Shown here piece by piece: positions 17,656 through 28,900 of a DNA stretch of 41,453 nt. Position numbers and translations under genes: made by a program. Source of the stretch: Armatimonadota bacterium (GTDB lineage Bacteria; Armatimonadota; UBA5829). Positions within the stretch are counted from its first letter, which is position 1. Each line of letters opens with the position of its first letter. The notes under the pieces were generated by a model. It was not told the DNA's origin. It searched no databases and saw only the letters and a program-made list of their open reading frames with translations. The stretch is taken from contig JAPLCU010000036.1 in NCBI GenBank assembly GCA_026392045.1, forward strand, positions 1 through 41,453, given 5' to 3'.

Positions 17656-17741
17656 GCGAGCCTCCATAAATACGTCGTCCGAAGGGGATATTCAGCGGAA
17701 AAGTCTTCCTGGACGAACTTCTTGCGGAATTTGTCCAATAC

Positions 17742-17770
17742 ATATTAACAAAATTGTCTAAAACTGTCAA
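17742..17770 (-). promoter_or_regulatory. Near-consensus promoter of guaA
   Basis: On the minus strand a perfect TTGACA (17770-17765), a 17-bp spacer and TAATAT (17747-17742) precede guaA by about 90 bp. The leader can form a hairpin from GGAC/GTCC arms near 17710-17737, but it does not match a purine riboswitch core that I recognise. Confidence 0.75.
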
Positions 17771-17796
17771 CGAAATGCTAAGAGCTCATGCTGAGA

Positions 17797-17842
17797 CCTC
17801 ACTCTTCGTGAGGATACTTGTCATCCTGAACTTGATTCAGGA
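17797..17842. repeat. Two dispersed hairpin repeats
   Basis: CCTCAC-TCTTC-GTGAGG (17797-17813) is followed by TCCTGAA-CTTGA-TTCAGGA (17824-17842). The second has the same core as the element at 10263-10281, and the first resembles the hairpin style at 41412-41428. They lie between the divergent guaA and tatA promoters. Confidence 0.6.
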
Positions 17843-17899
17843 TCTGTTACGTTTGATACACCAAAGTTTTTTTCTATCCTATTAATCCAATAAATAGCG

Positions 17900-17905
17900 T
17901 ATAAT
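17900..17905 (+). promoter_or_regulatory. Candidate -10 box for the tat-hyp operon
   Basis: A perfect TATAAT lies 52 bp before the first tatA start. The region 17-18 bp upstream has no recognisable -35 box, so an activator or alternative contacts may be needed. Confidence 0.4.
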
Positions 17906-17957
17906 AGAATATGTCAGGAAGTGAGCCTGATAAAGCTTGGCTGGAGCGAGGTTTTGT

Positions 17958-18194
17958 ATGTTCGGAATCGGATCGCAAGAGCTGATCATTATTTTTGTTG
18001 TGGCGCTCATAATTTTTGGACCTAAGAAGTTACCTGAAATAGGAAGGTTGCTGGGCCAAGGATTAAGAGAGCTCAAAAAAGCATCTCGCGATGTCATGGA
18101 CTCGCTGGAATCGAATGACATCGAGCAAGATCTAACCCTGAAAAAGGAGACTTTGAAAAATGATACCGATAGCATGGGTACCGGGGACTCCTGA
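17958..18194 (+). CDS. tatA: Tat translocase subunit TatA/E, copy 1
   Basis: A 78-aa inner-membrane protein of the twin-arginine export pathway, which carries folded and often metal-loaded proteins across the membrane. A short N-terminal TM helix (QELIIIFVVALIIFG, about 7-21) leads to the FGPKKLPEIGR hinge and an amphipathic helix (LLGQGLRELKKASRDVMDSLE). ATG 17958 is preferred over an upstream TTG because GAGG lies 7 bases before it. Its last 35 bases overlap the second tatA gene. TatC is not in the window. Confidence 0.93.
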   Translation: MFGIGSQELIIIFVVALIIFGPKKLPEIGRLLGQGLRELKKASRDVMDSLESNDIEQDLTLKKETLKNDTDSMGTGDS

Positions 18195-18354
18195 AATTGT
18201 CATAATTGTGCTTTTGATTGTTCTTCTGTTCGGCATAAAAAAATTGCCGGAGTTGGGCAAATCGTTGGCGGAAGGAATTCGCGAATTCAAGAAGGCATCT
18301 AAAAAGATTACAGAAGAGGACGAACCTGAGGTTCCCGCAAAAAAGACAGAATAG
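18160..18354 (+). CDS. tatA: Tat translocase subunit TatA/E, copy 2
   Basis: A 64-aa paralogue of the preceding gene: TM helix EIVIIVLLIVLLFG, hinge FGIKKLPELGK and amphipathic helix SLAEGIREFKKASKK, then an acidic/lysine tail. It starts inside the end of copy 1 in another frame, with AAGGAG 10 bases upstream, so the two are translationally linked. One copy may act in the TatB role, but both have TatA-like FG-KKLPE hinges rather than a TatB pattern. hypF begins 41 bases later. Confidence 0.92.
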   Translation: MIPIAWVPGTPEIVIIVLLIVLLFGIKKLPELGKSLAEGIREFKKASKKITEEDEPEVPAKKTE

Positions 18355-18395
18355 CAGCCTCCGCAGCAAGAACTAATTACCTCATCGAGGCAAAT

Positions 18396-20678
18396 TTGGA
18401 AGTCTACAGAAGGAAATTCCGCATAACAGGCGTGGTGCAGGGTGTCGGATTCAGGCCTTTCGTATATCGCCTTGCGTTAAAATATGATCTTTCAGGTTGG
18501 GTGCGAAACACATCCGGCAGCGTGGAGGTAGAAGTCGAGGGAGATATCTCTTCCATTAAGGCATTTGCCTCTGGGCTCCAAACTGAAGCGCCAAATCTCG
18601 CCCAAATTGATTCACTCAGCGCAATCGAAGCTGATCCGGTAGGTTATGCCGAGTTTTTGATCCTTGAGAGCAAGGCTGAAGAGACCGCCGAGGGCGTGAT
18701 TCCGGCTGATGTTGCCACTTGCCCAGACTGCCTGATGGAGATCGCATCACCGAAAGACAGGCGCTTCGAATATCCATTCACAAACTGCACCAACTGCGGC
18801 CCGCGCTTCACGATTATCCAACGCGTGCCTTATGATAGGCCAAACACCACAATGGCCACATTTCCCATGTGTGAGGACTGCGCCAGAGAGTATCAAGATC
18901 CTCTTAACAGGCGCTTCCATGCAGAGCCGACAGCTTGTCCGGTGTGTGGACCGCGAGTCTGGCTGGAAATAGACTCTCAGAGAATCGATACTGATCCGAT
19001 TTCAGCGACAGCAGAGCTTTTGCGCAAAGGAAAGATCGTCGCTATCAAGGGTCTGGGCGGATTCCATCTTGCCTGTGACGCCCGCAATGATGAGGCCGTG
19101 AGTGAGTTAAGGGTGCGGAAAGGACGTGTCGCGAAGCCATTTGCGCTGATGGTGAGGGATATAGATGAAGCAGAACTTTTATGTGAGCTGGATGATGCAT
19201 CCAAAGCTCTCCTTTTATCCAACCAGCGCCCAATAGCGCTTGCAAGAAAGCGAGAACCAAGCCGGGTTTCGGATTTGGTCGCCCCAGGCAACCGCCAACT
19301 TGGGCTTGTGATACCATATACCCCGCTGCATACTTTGCTGATGCAGCAATGTCCGCCGGCAATCGTTTTGACAAGCGGCAATTTGAGTGAAGAACCGCTC
19401 GCGTTTACCAATGGATCAGCCAGGACGAAGCTGTCTAAACTTGCAGACGCTTTTCTTATGAATGATCGCGATATACATGTGCCATGCGATGATTCCGTTG
19501 TTCGATCTCTGCCGGGCGGCGACGCAATCATTGCGCGGCGCGCGCGCGGCTGCGTGCCTGAAGCGATAGATTTGCCTATTAACTGCGATTGCATTCTCGG
19601 CACGGGAGCGGAACAGAAAAACACGTTTTGCCTGGCGTGGGGCCGAAAAGCGGTTCCCAGCCAACACATTGGCGATCTTGATACAGCCGAGACTTTCGAT
19701 TACTATCAATATGCCATCGACCATTTGCAATCTCTATTGGGACACCAGCCGAAAGTAATCGCCCATGACCTGCACCCAAGCTATATGAGCTCGCGATATG
19801 CCATGAGCCGGCCGAACGTGGAGCTTATTGGCGTTCAACATCATCACGCGCACATAGCTGCCTGCCTTGCGGAGAACGGACGAAATGAACGCTGCATAGG
19901 GCTTGCGATGGATGGAACAGGCTATGGAACGGACGGAACAATATGGGGAGGCGAGATTCTGCTTGCAGATTTGGCGAGTTTCGAACGAGTCGGTCACTTC
20001 GCTCAAGTCAGAATGCCTGGCGGCGAGGCGGCAATACGCGACCCGAAACGCATGGCCGCAGCATACCTGCACGAGGCTTTCGCCGCAGATAATGAACACA
20101 TTTCTGAATGCCTGGGATTATCTTTCCAGGCGCTCGAACAGAGAGTTATTCGCCATCAGTTGGAAACAGGACTGAACTCGCCGCTGACATCCAGCGCAGG
20201 CAGATTCTTCGATGCGATCTCAGCAGCAATCGGAATATGTGCTGAGCGCAGCTTTGAGGGACAACCCGCTATCGAACTCGAAATGGCAGCGGATGAGCAT
20301 GAGCAAGGAAGCTATCCCTACTCAATTGATTTTAATGCTGGGCGGCTTGTGCTGAATGCAATTCCAACATTTAAGGCTGCGGTGGAGGAGCGGCTGGCCG
20401 GAATAGCTCCAGCAACCATTGCGGCAAAATGTCACAACTCTGTTATTGAGATGCTCGCTTGCGCTTGTGAGAAGCTGAGGGAACGTGAAGGGATTAATCT
20501 TATAGCTCTTTCCGGCGGTGTTTTTCAAAACGCAATCATACACTCGGGATTAAAAGACAAACTGCAAACCATGGGCTTCGAGGTTCTTATACACAAGAAA
20601 ATGCCGCCAAATGATGCTTGTATATCGCTGGGACAGGTTGCAATCGCTGCAGCGATTCTTAAGATAAAACAGGAGTAA
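18396..20678 (+). CDS. hypF: Carbamoyltransferase HypF
   Basis: Makes the thiocarbamoyl group on HypE from carbamoyl phosphate, the source of the cyanide ligands of NiFe hydrogenase. All expected domains are present in 760 aa: acylphosphatase (GVVQGVGFRPFVYRLA, about 12-27), a zinc-finger region with four CxxC pairs (CPDC, CTNC, CEDC, CPVC), a YrdC-like domain (AIKGLGGFHLACDA) and a Kae1-like carbamoyltransferase domain (HDLHPSYMSSRYA, VQHHHAHIAACLAENG, MDGTGYGTDGTIWGGEILL, LSGGVFQN). The start is TTG 18396, with GAGG 5 bases upstream. It is co-directional with tatA upstream and hypC downstream. Confidence 0.97.
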   Translation: MEVYRRKFRITGVVQGVGFRPFVYRLALKYDLSGWVRNTSGSVEVEVEGDISSIKAFASGLQTEAPNLAQIDSLSAIEADPVGYAEFLILESKAEETAEGVIPADVATCPDCLMEIASPKDRRFEYPFTNCTNCGPRFTIIQRVPYDRPNTTMATFPMCEDCAREYQDPLNRRFHAEPTACPVCGPRVWLEIDSQRIDTDPISATAELLRKGKIVAIKGLGGFHLACDARNDEAVSELRVRKGRVAKPFALMVRDIDEAELLCELDDASKALLLSNQRPIALARKREPSRVSDLVAPGNRQLGLVIPYTPLHTLLMQQCPPAIVLTSGNLSEEPLAFTNGSARTKLSKLADAFLMNDRDIHVPCDDSVVRSLPGGDAIIARRARGCVPEAIDLPINCDCILGTGAEQKNTFCLAWGRKAVPSQHIGDLDTAETFDYYQYAIDHLQSLLGHQPKVIAHDLHPSYMSSRYAMSRPNVELIGVQHHHAHIAACLAENGRNERCIGLAMDGTGYGTDGTIWGGEILLADLASFERVGHFAQVRMPGGEAAIRDPKRMAAAYLHEAFAADNEHISECLGLSFQALEQRVIRHQLETGLNSPLTSSAGRFFDAISAAIGICAERSFEGQPAIELEMAADEHEQGSYPYSIDFNAGRLVLNAIPTFKAAVEERLAGIAPATIAAKCHNSVIEMLACACEKLREREGINLIALSGGVFQNAIIHSGLKDKLQTMGFEVLIHKKMPPNDACISLGQVAIAAAILKIKQE

Positions 20679-20685
20679 ATTATAT

Positions 20686-20904
20686 ATGTGTCTTGCAATA
20701 CCAATGCGAGTGACTCAAATAGAGGGCGCAACAGCTATCGTGGAAGTAAGCGGTATCACACGGAAGGTGAGGATTGACCTGCTATCTGATGTTGAGCTTG
20801 GCGATTTTGTGCTTGTGCATGCAGGTTTGGCGATAGCGAAGATCGACACCCACGAAGCCGAGGAGACTCTTGCGCTTCTGAAAGGGTTGACTAATGAAAT
20901 ATAG
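20686..20904 (+). CDS. hypC: Hydrogenase maturation chaperone HypC
   Basis: A 72-aa HypC/HybG chaperone that binds HypD and delivers the Fe(CN)2CO group to the hydrogenase large subunit. The essential cysteine is residue 2 in MCLAIPMRV, exposed after removal of Met. GDFVLVHAGLAIAKID is the second family signature. ATG 20686 follows AGGAG by 10 bases, and the gene overlaps hypD by 11 bases. Confidence 0.96.
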   Translation: MCLAIPMRVTQIEGATAIVEVSGITRKVRIDLLSDVELGDFVLVHAGLAIAKIDTHEAEETLALLKGLTNEI

Positions 20905-21985
20905 CCACGAGTTTCGAGATTGGGAGATCGTTCAAAGTATTGCGGAGCGTATACGCGGTATTTCCAATAGGCCTGCAACCATTATGGAAGTCTGCGGCAC
21001 ACATACCATGTCTGCTGCTCGTTTTGGATTGAAGTCGCTGTTTCCTGATGGCGTGAGATTGGTTGCGGGGCCTGGCTGCCCTGTCTGCGTCACCGCCCAA
21101 CAAGACATCGATGCGTTTCTTGCGCTGGGAAATATACCCGGCACAGCGCTAGTCTCATTTGGCGATATGTTGAGAGTGCCCGGATCGAGCGCTTCATTAG
21201 AGCAGCAGCGCGCCGCCGGCGTTGACGTGCGCATTGTTTACTCTCCATTGGATGCGGTTGATATCGCTGCCAGAGAGCCGGAAAAACAAGTGGTCTTTTT
21301 TGGGGTAGGATTTGAAACGACGACCCCGGCCATTGCGCTTGCAATTAAAACAGCGGCCGAACGGGATCTAACCAATTTCAGTGTTTACTGCGTTCACAAG
21401 ACCATGCCTGCCGCTCTTCGCGCCTTGCTTGCAAGCGGGGAAGTGATGGTATCGGGGCTGCTGCTGCCGGGTCATGTCACCACAATCATCGGAACGCGCG
21501 CTTATGACTTCATCGCTGAAGAGTTCCATGTGCCATGTGCTGTGACGGGATTTGAGCCAGTGGATATGATGTTGGGAATCGAGTCCGTGCTCAAACAACT
21601 AGCAGACGGTGATTCAAAAATCGATAACATGTATGCGCGCGCTGTAAGTAGCGACGCCAATCCTTTAGCTAAAAAGCTGCTGGATACCATATTTGAGCCT
21701 TGCGACGCAGAATGGCGAGGACTTGGCGTAATTCCTGCAAGCGGCGTGCGAATTCGCTCTGAGTATTCGTTGTTCGATGCAGCCGAGCGTTTTGCTGACA
21801 TAATTAAAGCAGTCCCTGTCGCCCCGGTAAGCAAGTGCCTGTGCGGTGACGTCCTGCGAGGCGCAATACAGCCTGCGCAATGCCCGCTGTTTGGTGTAGA
21901 TTGCACAACATCCAATCCGATTGGGCCTTGTATGGTTTCCAGCGAAGGCGCATGTGCTGCCGCGTATCGCTATGGAGGTAGCTAA
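20894..21985 (+). CDS. hypD: Hydrogenase maturation protein HypD
   Basis: An iron-sulfur scaffold on which the Fe(CN)2CO unit is built, together with HypC and HypE. In 363 aa it shows VCGTHTMSAARFGL (about 31-44, the cyanide-transfer cysteine), GPGCPVCVT, VFFGVGFETTTPAIAL, TGFEPVDMMLGIE and the C-terminal cluster-binding cysteines CLCGDVLRG, QCPLFGVDC and GPCMVSSEGAC. The stop is followed directly by the hypE ATG, with no base between. Confidence 0.97.
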   Translation: MKYSHEFRDWEIVQSIAERIRGISNRPATIMEVCGTHTMSAARFGLKSLFPDGVRLVAGPGCPVCVTAQQDIDAFLALGNIPGTALVSFGDMLRVPGSSASLEQQRAAGVDVRIVYSPLDAVDIAAREPEKQVVFFGVGFETTTPAIALAIKTAAERDLTNFSVYCVHKTMPAALRALLASGEVMVSGLLLPGHVTTIIGTRAYDFIAEEFHVPCAVTGFEPVDMMLGIESVLKQLADGDSKIDNMYARAVSSDANPLAKKLLDTIFEPCDAEWRGLGVIPASGVRIRSEYSLFDAAERFADIIKAVPVAPVSKCLCGDVLRGAIQPAQCPLFGVDCTTSNPIGPCMVSSEGACAAAYRYGGS

Positions 21986-22999
21986 ATGACACAAGACGAT
22001 ACCCGCAGAGTGCTGCTGAGCCACGGAGCAGGCGGCAAGATAATGACCGAGCTCATCGAGAGCGTTTTTCTTGCTAATTATGGCTCGCAAAACGTCACAG
22101 GAGATGACAGCGCCATCGTTAACATCGGCCTGGATAAAATTGCGTTTACCACTGATTCATTTGTGGTGGATCCGATATTTTTCCCCGGGGGCGATATCGG
22201 CCGCCTGGCGGTTTGCGGCGCTGTAAATGACCTGCTGACCGCAGCCGCAAAGCCTCTCGCGCTCTCCGTGTCTTTCATAATTGAAGAAGGATTGGATATG
22301 AAGACTCTTGAGGCGATCTCTGAATCGCTTCGAGAAGCTGCTAATGAGGCGGGCGTGCAGATCGTCACGGGTGACACCAAAGTAGTTCCAAGAGGCTCGG
22401 CCGATAAGGTCTTTATCACCACGGCAGGCATCGGCATTGTGCTGAAACCGGATGTGTCCGGCTCAGCGGCGAAGCAAGGAGATAAAGTGATTCTAACTGG
22501 CAGCCTGGGTGAGCATGGCGCCGCAGTGATGCTCGCGCGGGCAAATCTGCTTGAAAATGAGAGCATAAAGAGCGACGCTGCGCCTTTGGTTGACATAGTG
22601 TTGGGCTTAATTGATGCGGGTTGCCAGGTTCATGCGATGCGCGACCCAACCCGCGGGGGCGTTGCATCGTCATTGAATGAAATAGCGCGGCAATCTGGAG
22701 TCTCTATTGAAATTGATGAGACCGCAATCCCTGTAAACCCATCAGTGGCGGCTGCATGCGAGGCCCTGGGCCTGGATGTAATGCAAGTTGCCAACGAGGG
22801 CAAGATGATTATAATCGTCTCGCCTGATGATGCCGACAGGGCGCTGGAAATTGTGCAGAGTCGTCGATACGGGAAAGATGCGGCGATAATAGGCGAAGTA
22901 GGCCCCGCCCCACCCTCTCGCGTTTTGGTGAGGACAGCTTTCGGAACAAGCCGAATACTCGATATACCCGCCGGAGAACTTTTACCGCGAATTTGTTAG
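21986..22999 (+). CDS. hypE: Hydrogenase maturation protein HypE
   Basis: Dehydrates the carbamoyl group placed by HypF on its C-terminal cysteine to a thiocyanate. The protein is 337 aa with a PurM/AIR-synthase fold: LLSHGAGGKIMTELI, GDDSAIVNIG, VCGAVNDLLTAAAKPLALS, GDTKVVPRG and MRDPTRGGVASSLNEIA. It ends in LLPRIC, so the acceptor Cys337 is intact. Its stop codon overlaps the stop of the facing beta-helix gene by 4 bases, leaving no room for a separate terminator. Confidence 0.97.
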   Translation: MTQDDTRRVLLSHGAGGKIMTELIESVFLANYGSQNVTGDDSAIVNIGLDKIAFTTDSFVVDPIFFPGGDIGRLAVCGAVNDLLTAAAKPLALSVSFIIEEGLDMKTLEAISESLREAANEAGVQIVTGDTKVVPRGSADKVFITTAGIGIVLKPDVSGSAAKQGDKVILTGSLGEHGAAVMLARANLLENESIKSDAAPLVDIVLGLIDAGCQVHAMRDPTRGGVASSLNEIARQSGVSIEIDETAIPVNPSVAAACEALGLDVMQVANEGKMIIIVSPDDADRALEIVQSRRYGKDAAIIGEVGPAPPSRVLVRTAFGTSRILDIPAGELLPRIC

Positions 23000-25900
23000 T
23001 GTGAAATGATGTCAGACTGAGTTCTGACCCTCAACAGACGATGGAGATTACCACCGATATTCTCGCACGACGAAATCCCGGTCACTGCTACGTAGCTGAC
23101 GGCGGGAGCGAGCGTGACTCCATCAGGTAAGATGCACTTCACCGGATTCAACGAGCCGTCGTCTATCTTGAACCACATAGCCGGGCTGTTCGCATCGCGT
23201 TCAATGACCTTGCCCCAAGTCTTGATAAGCAAACCGATATTGTTCAGGCCGTTCGCCATCTGGAATACGCGTTCCTTTTTCACATATTCCCAGCCCCAAA
23301 CACCATCCTGTAATCCGAACGTGCCGCCGCCGAGGGAGTCGTTGTTTAGAGTAAGAGGAGTTACCGTGCCAGAGCCATTTCTGGATGCCACAGAAGCTAT
23401 TATACACAGTTCGCCACTATTATTGACTGCCACATTTCCCGAGACATCCGCTCTGTCACCCACAACCAAACCATGATTCGCCTTTTCCACTCGTATTCCA
23501 CACGCGCGGTTGTCGGATTCTATATAGAAGCAATCAGAGAACGCAGCGCTAACAATGCCCCCACTCAACTCTATGCCAACATTAACATCGTTCTTTTTGA
23601 CATCAAAAATCCCTGGCCACCACTCATCCGCGCCGATATCCACAGAAAGTCCCTGAATGCGCTTTTGGCCATCCATGTCGGTCAAAGGCAAGCCCGGCGC
23701 GGAGTTCCATCCGGCATTGATACAAGGAGACACAGCTTTTAGATGGTAGTTTCCATTTATCCGATCGACAAACATTGGGTCGGCAGAGATATCGCCTGTG
23801 CCGGGTGGAATCCCTGAGTAGTTGGAAGACGTGTTGCCGTAAACACAGTTGTTGCGCAGTGTCGGCGTGCCGGTGTTTTTGTATATCCCCGAAGAGTTGA
23901 ATGCTACTATATTATTTGAAATCGCAGGCAGCGACGATGCGGTAAAGATGCCGCCACCATTGGTGTTAGCGGCATTATCAGTAATGGTGTTGTTGGATAT
24001 CGTAACAGGGCGGCTGCTGTAGCAAAAGATGCCGCCACCATTGATGCTTGCGGTGTTGCATGTAATGATGTTGTTGCATATTGTGCCAGTGGAGCAGTAG
24101 ATTCCGCCGCCTTGGCTACTTGCGGTGTTGCCGGAAATTTTATTGCCAGATATCGTGGCCATGCCAGCAACGCAGTAGATACCACCACCATAGGTGATTG
24201 CAGTGTTGCCAGTAATAGTATTATTGGATATCGTAGCCGAGCTGTCGCCGCAGTTGATACCGCCGCCGTAGCTTGAGCTGTTTGAGACAATAGTGTTGTT
24301 TGATACCGTAGGCGAAGAGGAAGACGAGCAGTAGATACCGCCGCCGGAGTTTGACGCAATAGTGTTGTTTGATATCGCAGGCGAACTACCTGAGCAGCAG
24401 ATACCGCCGCCGGAATTTGAGACAATAGTATTGTTGGATATCACAGGTGTGCCAGTGGAGCAGTAGATTCCGCCGCCTTGGCTACTTGCGGTGTTGCTGG
24501 TAATAGTGTTGTTTGATATCGCAGGTGAACCACCTGAGCAGTAGATACCGCCGCCGTAAGTGGTAGTCTTTCCATTGCGAATAGTGAAGCCGTCAATTCC
24601 AGTGGACGCTGTAGTGATTGTGGGTATCGTGACCACACTCCCGCTCTGGTTGCCATCTAGTATGGTCAGGTTTGTGGTCCAATTTCTCTCGCCTTTTGAC
24701 GTCTCAGTCCCGGCAAATCCGCCATAAAGGGCAACACCGTCTCTGAGCGCAATGTTCTCAGTGTAAGTTCCCGCAGCTACCCATATCTCCATACTGATCA
24801 CAGATGCGTTTAAGGCGCCCTGAACCGTCTTCTTGGCAAGACTCCAACTCAGTCCATTGTTGCTATCGTTGCCATTTGGCGCAACATAAATAACCACAGG
24901 ATTCCAGGTTTCCCCGTAGGACTCATCCGCGCCAATATCCACAGCGTTACCTTCAAGTCTCGCCTGACCATCAATGTCCATGGAGGGCATGCCTGGAGCT
25001 GAATTATAGCCAGCGTTTCGGCATGGCGAAGTTGGCTGAATATGGTAGACTCCTCCAGCCGACTTGACGATCAGTGGGTCTACTGAAATATCTCCGGTAC
25101 CAGGTGACACCCCGGAGTAGTTGTAAGATGTGTTGCCGTATACACAGTTGTTTTGCAGTGTCGGTACGACGCCATATATCCCCGAAGTATTGAATGCCAC
25201 TATGTTGTTCGATATCGTGGACGAAGACGATGAGCATTCGATGCCGCCGCCTAAACAGTAGGAGCCGCTTAAGGTGTTGCCAACAATAGTGTTGTTAGAT
25301 ATTGTGGACGAGGTGCTTTCGCAGTAAATACCACCGCCGTATGCGAATGAGCTGCTGTTTGCAGAGTTGCCAGTAATAGTGTTGTTCGATATCGTAGGTG
25401 AGCCGTAAATGCAGCAGATTCCGCCGCCGTAAACCTGGCTGGAGGTTCCACCTACAGTGTTGCCGGTAATGGTGTTGTTCGCTATCGTAAGTGACGAATA
25501 ATAACAGTAGATGCCGCCGCCGTACTTGATTGCCTTTCCATTGCGAATGGTGAAACCGTCAATTCTGGTGGTCGCAACAGCACTGGTATATGATGATGTG
25601 ACCACACTCCCGCTCTGGTTTCCATCCAGTATGGTTTTGTTTGCAGTCCAGTTTCTCTCGCCTCTCGATACTTCGGTTCCGGCAAATCCGCCATACACGG
25701 CAACGCCGCTTCTAAGGCGAACGTTCTCCAGGTATGTTCCCGCAGCTACCCAGACTTCCATGCCCGAAACACAAGCGTTGACACCCGCAGTCACAGTTCT
25801 TTTGGCAGTATCCCAAGTCAGCCCAAGGCTGTTGTCGTTACCATTCAACGAAACATGGATAGCGTAGTTCTCCGGGAAGCTCCAGGTTTCTCCGTAGGAC

Positions 25901-28900
25901 TCATCAGCGCCGATATCCACTGCGCTGCCTTCGGGTCGCGCTTGGCCGTCAATGTCCGTGGAGGGCATGCCTGGGGCTGAGTTGTTGCCAGCGTTTCGGC
26001 AAGGCGAATTAGGCTGAATATGAAAGACTCCGCCAACCGACACGACGATAAGTGGGTCTGTAGCGATATCGCCTGTGCTTGGCGAAAGATGAGAAGAATA
26101 GTTGTAATACGTGTTGCTATAAACACAATTGTTCTTTAGCGTAGGGACGCTATCACCTTCGGCAATACCTGAAGAATTGAATGCCACTATGTTGTTCGAT
26201 ATCGTGATCGCGTACAAGTAGATATGAATGCCGCCGCCAGCAGAGCCATAGCTATCTTTGTCACTGCTTGCAGTGTTCAAGACAATAGTATTGTTCGATA
26301 TTGAAGAATGGCTGGAATAATAGATTCCACCGCCAAAGCTAGCGTAACCTGTGTTGCTTCGTGCGCTGTTGCTGGCAACAGTGTTGTTTGATATTGTAGG
26401 CGAACCACCACTGCAGTAGATACCGCCGCCGTAGGGGCATCCATTGCCGCTGCTAGCTGTGTTTCCGGAAATAACATTGTTCGATATCATTGGCGAGCCA
26501 TTGGTACATTGTGCTCCGCCGCCGTAGCTGTAACCATTGCCGCTGCTGGCTGTGTTTCCGGAAATAACATTGTTCGATATCATTGGTGAACCGCTGGAAC
26601 AGGAGATACCACCACCGTAGCTGTAACCGTTGCTGGTAATTGCAGTGTTGCCAACAATAGTGTTGTTCAATATGGTGGGCGAGCCGCCGGAGCAGTAAAT
26701 GCCTCCGCCATAAACATATAAGCTGCCGCTTGCAGAGTTGCCGGTAATAGTATTATTGGATATCACAGGCGAAGAGTAGTAGCAATAGATGCCACCGCCG
26801 TAGCTTGCCTTACCGTTGCGAATGGTGAAACCGTCCAAAATGTTTGTAGTCCCAGCGTTGGCTGAGAATCTTACCACGCTGCCTGAGCTTTGGCCATCGA
26901 GTATTGTCTCGTTTGCATCTGGATTAATACGAGGGAATGCCGGACGATCTGCCAAACTCACTTCATCGCCCGCAAATCCACCATACAGCGAAATCCACTT
27001 CGCTACCGTGATGCGTTCATTGTATATGCCTTTCGCAACCCAAACCTGATCACCAACGCCGATGCCAGGCGTGGCGAGGGCTGCGTTTACCGTGAGTTTT
27101 GCTGTTGCCCAAGTCAATCCATCATTGGAGTCATCGCCGCTCTTGCTGACTTTGATAATACTCTGGCTGACTCTTACAATATTCGTGCCGTCGCCCCAAA
27201 CGGTTCCGTCGAACTCATCCGCGCCAATGTCTACGTGATTACCGCTGATCCTCGCCATCCTGTCAATGTCAAAGGAGCCAGCTATCACCGCCGTATCGTC
27301 TCCTGAGTCTATGCATGGTGAATTGGAAAGAATGTGTGCGCTCAACTGATCTTGAACAATCACGGGGTCTTGTGAAATATTGCCATTTGCCCCGATGGGA
27401 TATGCAAACCCGGAAAAGTTATATGCAACGTTTCCATAAACGCAGTTGTTTTGCATGATCGGTTCAGCGTTATCTGAATAGACGCCAGCATTGTTGAATG
27501 CGATGATGTTGTTTTGCAAGAGTGTACCGGGAACGGCGCAGTATACCCCCGCATTATCTGATGCGCTGTTGGATATAATTGTGTTATTTGTCAGAATTGG
27601 AACGAGGCTGGGCGCAGCTGCATAAGAGTTAGCGAAATAGACCGCGCCACCCTGTTCCGCGCTGTTGCCTCTTATCACGTTATTGATAATACGAACGCCT
27701 GAGCGGTCACAGTAGATTCCGCCTCCCTCATAAGCAGTATTTTGCGTGATTATATTGTTAGCAATTTCGGGTGAAGCGCCAACGCAGACAATTCCTCCGC
27801 CGCGTCGTGCATTGCCTTTAGTGGCAGAAGCACCGCCGCGAATAGTAAACCCATCGACCGCACTCGTGAAATGTCCGAGGAATGCTGATACAACCGTCCC
27901 CAAGCCGTCCCCATCAAGAATTGTTTGACGCAGCGACCAGTTGCGGTCGGCTTTAGAAGTCTCATTGCCTGAAAAACCGCCATAAAGATAAGCATAAGGG
28001 CGGAGCAAAACGCATTCTGTGTAGGCGCCTTGCGCGACCCAAACTTCTCCACCCGCTGCTGATGCGGCATCAACTCCAGCCTGCACCGTTAGCTTTGATT
28101 GGCCCCAACTTAAGCCGTCGTTCGCGTCATCGCCCGTTGGGCTGACACGGACTATAGCGTTAGGCCCTCCGCTCCAGGTTGTGCCGTCATATTCATCTGC
28201 GCCGATATCGACGCATTGGCCATAGGTTCGTGAATTGGAATCTATATCAACCCATTCCGGTTGAATATAAGCATCATTACCGGCGTCTATGCAAGGAGAA
28301 TCTGACAGCAAATGGAAGTTTCCGAACTGATGCGCAGCCATTTTGGGGTCCTGCGAAATATTGCCGTCTGAGCCGGTCGGGTCTGTGCATCCAGCGTAAT
28401 TGTAGCCAGTGTTGCCGTATACGCAGTTGTTGCGCATTTCTGTGGTTACAGTGTATGTAGCGCCTGTTTGGACGGACACCCCTGATGAATTGTAAGCGAT
28501 GAGATTGTTCGTCAAAATTGCTTTGCAGGATGAAATGGTTGCTGTTAAGCGTATGGCGCCATCAAGACAGGCGGAGTTGCCTACAATGGTATTGTTTGTA
28601 ATTGTTACCACACCACTGATGCAACGTATGCCGCCGCCGTCGCCCGATGACCCATTTCCATAGATGAGATTACCCACAACTGTGCTTGTGGTCAAAGTGT
28701 TGTTAGCGTCAATTTGAATTCCAGACTCTTCATTCCCACAAATCCTATTGTTTTGGATCAGCGGCGAGGATTGCATACATGATATTCCAACCGAATTATT
28801 TACGATCAAATTATTTGAAATTACAGGTGAGGAACTCACGCACTGTATCCCGCCGCGTCCACTACCCATTGCAGAATCATAGACGTAATTATCCCCATTA

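Noticed and set aside
17656-17760. Purine riboswitch in the guaA leader
   Set aside because: Only a weak hairpin is present; the conserved junction and loop sequences are not recognisable.
18977-19730. Long minus-strand open frames opposite hypF
   Set aside because: They lie entirely antisense to a well-supported hypF and have no family motifs.
24425-24656. Open frames on the minus strand in other phases of the beta-helix gene (Thr/Ala/Leu-rich)
   Set aside because: They are shadows of the repetitive coding sequence, without ribosome sites or non-repetitive content.
23900-26800. Regularly spaced short repeats resembling a CRISPR array
   Set aside because: They are in-frame beta-helix coils of one long gene, with variable spacing, protein-level conservation and no cas genes nearby.
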